Below are positions 10,628 through 20,024 of a stretch of DNA of 64,000 nucleotides, piece after piece (the first letter of the stretch is position 1; the number at the start of each line of letters is the position of its first letter). The notes beneath the pieces were generated by a model that did no database searches, was not told the DNA's origin, and saw only the letters and a program-made list of their open reading frames with translations. The stretch is from the NCBI RefSeq assembly GCF_000516985.1, contig NW_006917091.1, forward strand, positions 4,919,022-4,983,021, given 5' to 3'. A program made the position numbers and the translations under genes. This DNA is from Pestalotiopsis fici W106-1. Its lineage: Eukaryota; Ascomycota; Sordariomycetes; Amphisphaeriales; Sporocadaceae.

Positions 10628-11863
10628 ATGGTGTCGACATTCTCGACGCTTCTGACGATCCTTCTGGTGGTCTGCCAGGCAGGTCTGATCCTGGCTTCAC
10701 CGTCGCCCTCGTGGCCTCAACAACCTCTCGACGCGCAGGATAGTCGCCCGCACCACAAGAGTATATCCAACCACTTCTTCACCGCCCTCGAACGCTTATC
10801 ACGACTTGTCGATATAGCCTATTGTGTTGGAACCACCGGCCTCTCTAGACCTTTTGAGTGCGCCTCACGCTGCAAGGACTTCCCAACGTTACAGCTGGTT
10901 ACAACTTGGAACACGGGGGTCTTGATGAGCGATAGCTGCGGCTATATAGCGGTCGACCATGGCGCAAAGCTAGGGTCCAAACAGAACACGGAGCTGTATG
11001 GAAATGACAAGCAGGGTGCCATCATTGTTGCCTTTCGAGGAACCTACAGCATCACGAACACCGTGGTGGATCTGAGTACGATTCCACAGGAATACGTTCC
11101 ATACCCATCCCCGGAAGACGGAGGCGACAGCCCCCCAAAAGAGCCTGAGCACAGGTGTCATAATTGTACTGTGCACATGGGTTTCTTGTCATCCTGGACT
11201 GTCGCGCGGGAAGCTGTTTTGCCTACTCTCAAGCCGCTGGTCGCTCAATATCCCAACTACCCCATTTACCTCATCGGGCACAGTCTAGGAGGCGCTGTAG
11301 CTGCGTTGGCTGCTCTGGAAATGAAGGTGATTCTGGGGTGGCATAATATCACGGTGACCACATTTGGAGAGCCCAGGGTGGGTAACGGTGGCTTTGTGCG
11401 ATATCTGGACACCGTCTTCGAACTCAAAGACAATGCAACAGAACCGGAGGATTGGACATACCGACGGCTCACCCATGTCGACGATCCCGTACCCCTTCTA
11501 CCGCTCCATGACTGGGGCTACAGATCGCATGCTGGCGAGATTTTCATCTCCAAACCCGACTTGGCTCCTGTACCTGAGGATATCTGGCCTTGTGTAGGCG
11601 ATTATGACCCAGAGTGTGCTGCGGGATCCGAGGGTGAGACTGAGCTCTCGAGAATTGCTCGGGACGAACTTCTTGCTCTGAAGGAAGAAGATGGAGAGAT
11701 GCGTGCAGAGAAGCGATGGGGTTTTCCAACAAGATTCAAGCTCTGGCAGCTTTTCTTTGCACATCGAGACTATTTTTGGCGCTTGGGCTTGTGTGTGCCG
11801 GGAGGAGACCCTTTCGACTGGGGTCGCGGCAGGTATCCTGACGGAAAGCAAACGGAATTGTAG
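10628..11863 (+). CDS. Secreted fungal lipase, class 3 (alpha/beta hydrolase)
   Basis: This enzyme should hydrolyse triacylglycerols or related esters outside the cell. The single-exon product has 411 residues. Residues 1-23 (MVSTFSTLLTILLVVCQAGLILA) form a signal peptide ending in an ASPSP-type cleavage region. The class 3 lipase core contains VAFRGTYS (oxyanion region), the nucleophile elbow YLIGHSLGG with Ser219, THVDDPVPLLP with the probable catalytic Asp286, and RSHAGEIF with the probable His301. Family knowledge places the triad as Ser-Asp-His in exactly these contexts. Cysteines in CASRC and the CVGDYDPEC segment suggest disulphides. The ATG at 10628 gives the whole signal peptide. Some class 3 members act as feruloyl esterases; substrate cannot be read from the sequence. 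Confidence 0.92.
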   Translation: MVSTFSTLLTILLVVCQAGLILASPSPSWPQQPLDAQDSRPHHKSISNHFFTALERLSRLVDIAYCVGTTGLSRPFECASRCKDFPTLQLVTTWNTGVLMSDSCGYIAVDHGAKLGSKQNTELYGNDKQGAIIVAFRGTYSITNTVVDLSTIPQEYVPYPSPEDGGDSPPKEPEHRCHNCTVHMGFLSSWTVAREAVLPTLKPLVAQYPNYPIYLIGHSLGGAVAALAALEMKVILGWHNITVTTFGEPRVGNGGFVRYLDTVFELKDNATEPEDWTYRRLTHVDDPVPLLPLHDWGYRSHAGEIFISKPDLAPVPEDIWPCVGDYDPECAAGSEGETELSRIARDELLALKEEDGEMRAEKRWGFPTRFKLWQLFFAHRDYFWRLGLCVPGGDPFDWGRGRYPDGKQTEL

Positions 11864-14800
11864 TACTTATCTTGTGGAGTTGGTGTTCAGTCCTCTGGTC
11901 ATTATATGTGTTGAGAAACTTTCAGCATCGGCGTTTCCTGAGTTTCGGGGTTACAATGGAGCCAGGCTGCGGCAAGCACTCAAGTATCTATAGGGGCACT
12001 CCTTGGAATAGTACCTGGCTAATGTTTATATCTTCAATAATTCCTTATGAAACTTGATGAGATATCATGATGAAAGCCTCGCTTCCCATGAGGTCTACTA
12101 CTCATACTATATGCCATTGTACGTGAATGCCTGCCTATATCAGCGGATCGCCGTTGATCAAATGTTGGGGGCACCACGGCCGTAAGCGCTCCTGGCTCGT
12201 ATTTTGTTTGATAGACTCGAATCTCCCACTTGGCATATTTACCCCTCGTATCATGGCTTTCCTCAAAGCATCTTTCACCACTTGCCATACAATAGTGTGC
12301 AGTTTCAAATTACGTTTAAGCAGTTTCACTTATGCGCTTCGTATGATCATGGATGGGTGTTTTGTATTATGGTTATGAGATTGAGGATTAAAAGCAATAC
12401 TGACATGAGGCAATAGAGAGATCCAACAGACCCGGTGAAGATGCCAATGGTTTGAATGATCATATTCGAGGACTGTGGAATGCATACTGTCATTTACAAA
12501 GGATTAACATGTGACTTCTCTGCAACACTCCCAAGCATACGTACCCAACTTCCAAGAACATCCTATACAATGCAAACAAAGTTTATGAAAGGAATGAGCG
12601 GAAAAGTTGTGGGATATCTTGTTACTTCATCAATATTTGAAAGAATCAGATACATTAGTCGTCAAGAAGCACAAAATACGTGCTTGAGAAGTACGACGTA
12701 TGGTTGTGCGAAGAAAGCTCTTGTAGTAAGTCGGAAGAGAGAGATGTACTAGTGTTGAGCACCGCGACCCTCAATGTATAAGGGTAATATGATACGCCAC
12801 TTGTGGCTGGTCACTTGGGTAGTGTGGGTATCCGTATACAGCCTGATGGAGGCTATCATTGGTCATACGGGACGGCCGTCTACTTCCCGAGTGTGCGCAT
12901 ATCTTTAGTTCTTGACTTGGAGGAGCCATCTTTTAATGTTGCCTTCAGTTTCTTTGATGCCGTCGTATCCTAGTAACTGGTTAGGTAGGCACTTGTATAA
13001 CCTAGTGGGTATCCACGTGTACGACGACTCAGAGACGTGTCGAATATAATCCGAGCCCGATGTCACATGCCGAATTCCCAAGGTTGCCTTTCCCACCTCA
13101 AACGAGGCGGAATTTTCTAAGGAATACGTACCAGTCCCTACATACGCTGGTTGATCTGATAAGCTAGTTGCTTTTTTCAAGGGGTCACTTGATAGCTGCA
13201 CTGGTTCGGATTTCTCTTGTTCGCACACACAAGGAGAAAAAGGGTAAAAGCCCCAGCCAATAACCTTTACGTTCTGGCATGCTACCCAAAGACGTGACTG
13301 GGAGAGAGGGCCGCCAGCACAGCCGCCCATGTACCTACTCGGGGCGGACACGCGCGCAAGACACACACAGAGAACACCACCCACGTCTTTTTTTTTAAGG
13401 CCCAGTCGATGCCACGCGATAAGGCTGGGGGGTGTGGTGTGTCAAATGAGGGGTAGGTGGTAGGACAAGAGGGAAAAAGGCTATCCAAGTTTTGAAGAGA
13501 GAAAACCAAAAGTGCTTGTTTACTGCTTTGGGGCACGTGTGGTAAATTCGCAGCTGGCAGCTGGCTGTGCAGATAGGCAACGGCAGGGACGTTTACTAAA
13601 TGTATGAATAATGCTGGTACGGAGTGATGCTTTGTTGGGTACTGCAAGTATCGGTGCTGGGCATATTTGCAATGGCAACGGCCCGCCTTTTTCATCATGA
13701 CGCAAAGAACAGGGACGCAGCCCTCCTTTTTCTTCTTCTTCTTCTTTTTTTTTTTTTTTTTTTTTCATATTGTTTGCTTCAACTCAAACCGCCAGATGAC
13801 ACGAGGTAGTTCAAAAATTAGTATATCAGAGAAAGTTTCTTGGTTTAACAAGCATTGTGTTGATCTCTCAATGATTTCTGGTCTGGTAGATCGCCAGCTG
13901 GGGTCATCCCCCCAAGCTAAAGCACCAGACCACGATACCCTTTGACTTGTGCTTGCGGCATTGTTCCAAAGACTCGCCTGGAACTAATGGACCCTGGAAA
14001 ACGCAAATCTCGCGATTTGGCTGGTAGGGAGAGACACCAGGAAAGGGGGGTGCCGGGTTTGTCCTGTCCTGTCCTTGCCCTGTGCCTGCACTGGGTCCCA
14101 AGGGTCGGAATAGGAGGATGATCCGTTCTTTGCTGGGCACCACCTCTCACAGTAGGTATGGTAATCGGCAGCAGCCTCGAGATCAAATATGAGCCTTCAT
14201 CATTCAATACCGAGTCCGCTTGCTTGGGGACGGTGAGCGGGCTTGGCTTGGCTTTTTTGGTACATCAGGTCCCCACAACGCGCGTTGGTATTATTGCCTA
14301 GGAAGCACTAATAAGCAGGCTGATTAAAGCCCAGCTGCGGGGAGCTCCCGGGCGGCCTGGGTGCTAATCTTCCATGGAAGCCTTCAGAAGCTCGTAGGGA
14401 AACAAGTTGAGGGGACAATGATCTGGCATTTCTGGGTCCCCATTGTGTCCATGCCTTGTTCTGTAGATATGTAGGTAAGATCGGGTAGTAGGGGGTACAT
14501 GATGTATCCAGCATCTACATGACCTAGAAAGTACGGTACATAGCTGTTCAAGCCTTTTGGAATGTGGCACTGAAAGATGAGCAATCGGCGGCAAAGAATG
14601 GAGCACGTACCTGAAATGCCCTTTACTATAGCAGAGGCATCAACTGGAACCACGGCTTCATGTCGACTTATTACCCAAGGTAAAAGTCACTAGGTTTCAG
14701 TATTTGAGAAAGAAATATCGGCGAGGCCATGTGATCTTGAGATTTTGGACAAGGGGGGAAACCGGGCGGAGGATTTGAGAGGGTGTATTTTATTTCAAGC

Positions 14801-15775
14801 CGGGCGAACGATTAGGTGAGGTTCAACATTTTCCCCATGATCTCCAGATGAACGAGAAGCGCAGAGATTTGTTATTGTAAGAATATTGCACGAGAAGAAG
14901 TCAGTCACACGAGGGAATGGCTTTTCCATGCCTTCTACGGGTGGCTAACGTACCTCTGGATACGACTGCCGGTCTATCATCATCAATGGCTTGACGTGCA
15001 AATGGGAAATGCTTTGAAGTGGCTGCCCCATTTTTGTAATTACCTAGTATCAGCTGCGGAAAGGGAAACCCCCTTTGCCCCTCTATTTGGCAGCGGCGAA
15101 GTGCGAGTGGGCAAAGACAGACAAGCCAGCTGGGCTTCGGCCTTTTGGGGGACACAGCTCAAAGGTTTTCTTTCTCTTCCTCTGGTCTCTTGGTGAAGGA
15201 TAAGGTACAGACAACCAAGCGCCTAAAGGGTGGTTTTTTCACACAATCGGACGATGAGGGCACGCAGTGAGAAGGGTATGCAGTACGTAGGTAGTTAGTG
15301 TACTTTGTGCATGCAGTACAGATCCGAGCCATCAATGGAGAAGTGTGTGAAGGAGAGAGACGAGACTGGATTCTTGACCTGAGCTTGCCTTGGACATTGA
15401 ACCACCCCTCCCCTCGCCCACACCCCCCCAAATTGTACCAGTGTTGGAACCCCCCCCTCCCCTCTTCGCCCAAAAAAGAACCCAAAGCAAAAAAATAATA
15501 ATGCCTGTGCACTCATCACTTCTTTGGGCCTTGCCATTGTGGCTTCTGCTGGGCCCGCCAACCCGACCCGACGCTTGTTTCCTCCTCGTGTGAACTTGAA
15601 CGACCTCCCAAGACTATCCCAATCCCGACCCATCAACAACATCAAGTAAATAATATCCTCCTCATCACTCACCCTCCACCACAGTCCATCTTCTTCGTCC
15701 CTTCTTTGACGACCCCCAATCCCAACTCTACACTCCTCTCTCTTTCTCTTCACTACCAATAAACATCATATCAAG
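11864..15775. other. Large gene-poor region upstream of the 14-3-3 gene
   Basis: About 3.9 kb with no supported gene. It holds a CTT tract running into a poly-T (13726-13765), scattered runs of C or G, and pyrimidine-rich leader sequence at 15600-15770 next to the 14-3-3 start. ORFs here (for example on the minus strand between 12905 and 13768) are short, mutually overlapping and low in complexity. Confidence 0.55.
13726..13765. repeat. CTT microsatellite fused to a poly-T tract
   Basis: Several CTT units lead into a run of about 21 T. It creates spurious lysine- or phenylalanine-rich ORFs on both strands. Confidence 0.9.
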
Positions 15776-17048
15776 ATGGCTACTGAGGTACGTTCTGCTG
15801 CACTCCCTCTCCCTCTCCTTGTCTCCCCCCCAAGATAGCTGCCTCGCTTCGCCGCCCGGCATCCCCTTTCCTGCCCTCCTCCCCTTGCCTGCACTCTACT
15901 CTGAGCCGCTCTGGATCTGGCGCCAGCGCCGCTTATTCAATGTGTTCTTGCGACTTCACGTCCTACATGAATTTTGTGCACTCTGCTCACTCTCTGCAAA
16001 TGCTAACATGATCTCCTATTCTAGCGCGAAAGGTTTGACTACCTACCCACGATGAACCAAGCAGAAAACCCGCGTGAGCCATGATTCTGACCCTTTTTAC
16101 AGCAAGACTTTCCTCGCCCGCCTCTGCGAGCAGGCCGAGCGTTACGATGAGATGGTCACCTACATGAAGGAGGTCGCCCACCTGGACGGCGAGCTGACCG
16201 TGGATGAGCGCAACCTCCTCTCGGTCGCCTACAAGAACGTCGTCGGCACAAGACGTGCCTCGTGGCGCATCATCTCCTCCATTGAGCAGAAGGAGGAGTC
16301 CAAGGGCTCGGATAAGCACGTCTCCACCATCCGGGATTACCGCAACAAGATTGAGCTTGAGCTCGAGAAGGTTTGCCAGGATGTCCTTGACGTCTTGGAC
16401 GAGAGCCTCATCCCCAAGGCCCAGTCTGGCGAGTCCAAGGTCTTCTACCACAAGATGTAAGCTACTTCATGTTCACCCCCACTCCCATTTACTGCAGACG
16501 GCTTACTTGTTTTCTTTCCACTTATCAGGAAGGGTGACTACCACCGTTACCTTGCCGAGTTCGCCTCCGGTGAGAAGCGCAAGACCGCTGCCACTGCTGC
16601 CCACGAGGCCTACAAGGTAAAGCGTCCTCAAAGATGAAGTATCTGAAATCATAAAACCGTGTGACTAATTTTGGATTGCTTCCCCCTTATTTAGAGCGCC
16701 ACCGACGTCGCTCAGACTGAGCTCACCCCCACTCACCCCATCCGCCTCGGTCTTGCATTGAACTTCTCCGTCTTCTACTACGAGATTCTCAACTCGCCCG
16801 ACCGTGCTTGCCACCTCGCCAAGCAGGCCTTTGATGATGCCATTGCTGAGCTCGACTCTCTCTCTGAGGAGTCTTACCGTGACAGCACTCTGATCATGCA
16901 GCTCCTGCGTGACAACCTTACCCTCTGGACCTCGTCCGACAACGCCGAGGGCGAGGGTGCCGCCGCTGAGGCCCCCAAGGAGGAGGAGAAGCCCGCTGAG
17001 GAGGAGAAGAAGGCCGAGGAGGCTCCCGCCGCTGCCCCTGAGTCCTAA
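15776..17048 (+). CDS. BMH1: 14-3-3 family phosphoserine/threonine-binding protein
   Basis: 14-3-3 dimers bind phosphorylated partners in signalling and cell-cycle control. Five exons: 15776-15787, 16025-16032, 16103-16456, 16529-16616 and 16695-17048, giving 271 residues. The N terminus reads [20 protein letters not shown]. The family signatures [20 protein letters not shown] and [18 protein letters not shown] are intact, including the phosphopeptide-binding Lys, Arg and Arg-Tyr positions. The last 30 or so residues are an acidic Ala/Glu/Lys/Pro tail, longer than in animal isoforms. The second exon is only 8 nt (CGCGAAAG, donor GTTTGA), and is needed to join the ATG exon to the body in frame. 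BMH1 is used as the yeast family name; which of the usual two fungal paralogues this is was not determined. Confidence 0.95.
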
Positions 17049-18334
17049 GCGACTCTCACCACTCTCGATGTGCCTTCTCCCGCTATCTCTGGCCTGCTGA
17101 CACATTCTTACGCGACTTATTTTGAGGTCAGGACTCGCGTCGATACCCGGCAGATATGGTTTTGCAACTTGTGGGATCGGTCAAGGATGGCATAATGGAG
17201 TTGGCTTTGTTGACAGGGGGGACGGAAGACCGCAGGCCATTTTCTCAATGGCCATTTCTTCCGGCGGGGAGCAGCAGCCAACGCGACGTTTACGCAAAAA
17301 AACAAAACAAAAAAAGTGTGTGCCCTTTGCTTGGCGGTAGCTCTCTGTCACGACAAAAGGTTCTCGTGTTCTCCCATGGCCTCGCAATCTGGCTAGCCTA
17401 AAAGGGCTCCTCAGAAAAAAAATTGTGATGGCCCGAGAGTTTTCTCGATCGTCAATATGGATTTCTTTTTCCCTCAATGTTTCCTCAGTTCTTGTTTTGT
17501 GTCTTGGTCTCACGATCCCCCCAAATGTTTGTTTTTTGTTTGACAACCCCAACCCGCACCACACACACACACACACACCTGGACTGGACATCTTGCGGCG
17601 GCGTCCTCGCGTACGACAGAGCTGGTGGTTGGCAAAACTCAATGGCCGTTGCTATCCGGACTCATTTGGTGGAATGGTTTTAGCAAGACGCGCCCAGCGG
17701 CTACCTCCATAGAACGTGCGATTACTTGTATCGTCGCTCTGCAGATGCACAGGCCACGGCTTCCACGCCCAGAGAATAAAAGAAAAAAAACTTACTCACT
17801 AAACAAACTGATTTTGATTGTTGCCATCTTATTGAAGAGGCACAGCTCGTGATTGCTAAGTATTGACTCGCTATACTTTGTGTTACAAAAATTTCACAAA
17901 ACTGAACCACATGAAAGTCTTGAAAAGACTCCTCGAAACCACAAGTGAATAACAGCATTGATACCCATATGTAAGTCGTAGCGCAAAGGAACCTTCATAA
18001 TCAGCCGCAGTCTTGTCTTCTGCTCTTTAACTTCCCACCATCTACCGTGTATATGTTCTAGGACCGTCCGTCTATGCAATGAGTGCAGGTCATTATCTTC
18101 CCATACGAAAGAAACTGATGGCATACGAGTCGTTTATCGTATATGTTCCTTACCTTCCACTGCTGTTCTCAATTCCGACAGATATAGTAGCAGCGACAGC
18201 TTTGAGCATCGGTCATTTGGATCTAGATGGCACCAAGCAGAAACGGCCATCTCCTAGTCGTTCATTTTCAAATGTTTCCTCTCTTCGTCCACGGTCATCG
18301 GACTGGGGATTGGGGAGGAGGGCTAGGCGGGATT
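17049..18334. other. Convergent intergenic region after the 14-3-3 gene
   Basis: About 1.3 kb of 3' flanking sequence between convergent genes. It contains an AC dinucleotide repeat at 17560-17579 and an A-rich stretch near 17785. No gene is supported. Confidence 0.6.
17560..17579. repeat. (AC)n dinucleotide repeat
   Basis: About nine to ten uninterrupted AC units in intergenic DNA. Confidence 0.9.
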
Positions 18335-19276
18335 TCACCCCTTCTTCTGTGTGTTCAACAGCTTCTGGGCCCTCCTCATCCGCGCCGCCGCATCGTCGAG
18401 CCTCAGTCTCGGTTTGCCATTCTTGGCCCCCTCGCCATCACTTGGCAGATCACCGTCCCTCAAAGACCCCGACGCCTCGTCGTCGGCCTCGTCTTGTCGG
18501 TACATTTGCGTAGCCGTCGTCACTGTTGCTGTTGCTGTTGCCCCGTTTCCGTGGCCCATTTTCCCTCTGCCCGTTCCTCCTCCTCCTCCTCCCTGCTGTG
18601 GAGAAGGGGCAGAAGGGGAGGCAGAGGAAGAAGAAAAGAATTTCTTGAAGAACGATGTCGGACCACCTACTCCTCCACCACCGGGAGACCCGGCGGATGA
18701 TGACGATATTTCCGCACCTACTCCTCCGACGGCTTCCCCTTTCCGCCGGCGTATAGACCAGCGACCCTTTTCCCACCCGTGACCGCTGCTTGTAGATGAT
18801 TGCTGTTGCTGTTGCCGTTGCCTTTGCTGCTCTAATACCTGATCCTCGTAACTGGTGCGACGACCGCAGCACCCACAATGCCGTTGCTGCTGCTGCTGTT
18901 GTTGCTGCTTCTTTTTTGTTGCAATTGTTATATTTGTTGCTGCTGCTGTCGCGGCCGCCGCCATGCCCATCTGCACCGACTCTGGGTGCTCGGAACAACT
19001 GCACACCACCTCGGACAAGTCAATCTCGGCCCGCCACCGGTCAATGCGCGAGCGCTTGGCTTCGCCGAGGAGTTGTCTGGCTACCGCGGTCATTTGGTGG
19101 TCCCGGGAGTGCTGGTCCGACGGTTTTATGGGCGCCGCTGCCGTGGGCGGCTTATTAGATTTTGTTGTTCCGCCGCCGCCCTCCTTTGTATTGCTGATCA
19201 TCATGTGACTACCGCCCGTTCTCGTTGCGGCCGGGAGTAGTCCCACCTGCGGCGGCGATGCTGTAACCATGGCCAT
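18335..19276 (-). CDS. Low-complexity Gln/Gly/Ser-rich hypothetical protein
   Basis: I do not recognise this gene. The open frame gives 313 residues starting MAMVTASPPQ. A non-repetitive predicted helical segment lies at about residues 62-92 (MTAVARQLLGEAKRSRIDRW followed by an acidic stretch). It is followed by an Ala-rich part, KKK with an eight-Gln run, CGCC, a second Gln/Arg-rich run, Gly/Ser-rich stretches, the FFKKFF motif, an acidic EADDEASG part and a basic C-terminal helix (AAARMRRAQKLLNTQ). There is no signal peptide or membrane segment. Opposite-strand frames are also open because of the triplet repeats, so coding status rests on length, the two non-repetitive helical segments and a plausible ATG. 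An upstream exon cannot be excluded. A nuclear or regulatory role is a guess. Confidence 0.6.
   Translation of the reverse strand: MAMVTASPPQVGLLPAATRTGGSHMMISNTKEGGGGTTKSNKPPTAAAPIKPSDQHSRDHQMTAVARQLLGEAKRSRIDRWRAEIDLSEVVCSCSEHPESVQMGMAAAATAAATNITIATKKKQQQQQQQQRHCGCCGRRTSYEDQVLEQQRQRQQQQQSSTSSGHGWEKGRWSIRRRKGEAVGGVGAEISSSSAGSPGGGGVGGPTSFFKKFFSSSSASPSAPSPQQGGGGGGTGRGKMGHGNGATATATVTTATQMYRQDEADDEASGSLRDGDLPSDGEGAKNGKPRLRLDDAAARMRRAQKLLNTQKKG
18884..18909. repeat. CTG/CAG triplet repeat in the low-complexity gene
   Basis: CTG-type triplets on the plus strand encode the eight-Gln run of the minus-strand protein. The tract mixes CTG with TTG, that is CAG and CAA codons. Confidence 0.85.
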
Positions 19277-20024
19277 ATTTGGATGATTTTTGTCTCTGGG
19301 TAATATGGAGGAAAGGGTAGATTATGTAGGTATGAAGGCAGAGGTAGTGTGATCATGTATGGGTGGTACAGGTCAAGGTAGGTCCGGCGCTTACGAGAGA
19401 GAGGAGGATTCCCCCTGGATTAAAAGAGAGAGAAAGAGAGCGCGAGAGGGATTTTGGCTTGTCTCTTCCTAAAACGACAAGAATAGGATCATGCAAAATT
19501 CACATTTCCCTTATTGTTTGCCTTATTTCTCCCGCACATGGGTCATACATTTTCTGATTTTGGCGGATTGACTTGCATGGTTCATGTGCTGCCCGGTAAA
19601 GGAGCGAGCGGGTAGAAGAAGCTAAAGAGGGAAACAAGGGGGAAAAAAGAACACCAAAAGGAAGCACAAGTGTTGGCGCGACGTCGCGGCTGTGATCCAC
19701 CAGCTCCGGTGGGGACTCCGAACATTTTACTTATAAGTATTGCGCAAGTATGATACGATTTTTTCTTTTCTTCTTCATTCGTTTTTTCCTCAAGTCTGCT
19801 CGTGTCCTGATTTGTGCATGTGACATCGAGATATTTGGGCTTCCAATGTACGCACCGTCTTGGGCAATCTGCACGTATCAAGTCCTGTGGCCTCTCTATC
19901 TAAACTCACTCTTGATACTGCAGTCAATCATCATAAAAGTGGCGAGGAATCATCGGACAAAGAAAAGAAGGACCATGTTTGGGCATGCCCCGTTCCATGC
20001 GGGTTTCAATGTTTATATACTATT
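19277..20024. other. Intergenic region between the low-complexity gene and the synaptojanin gene
   Basis: These 748 bp hold the 3' UTR of the synaptojanin gene and the promoter of the low-complexity gene. A GA-rich segment lies at 19425-19450. No gene is seen. Confidence 0.55.

Noticed and set aside
13520..13768. Lysine/glutamate-rich minus-strand ORF
   Set aside because: It is only the translation of the CTT and poly-T tract.
18227..19240. Several plus-strand ORFs rich in Leu, Cys, Pro and Ser
   Set aside because: They arise from triplet repeats of the minus-strand low-complexity gene and lack any non-repetitive conserved segment.
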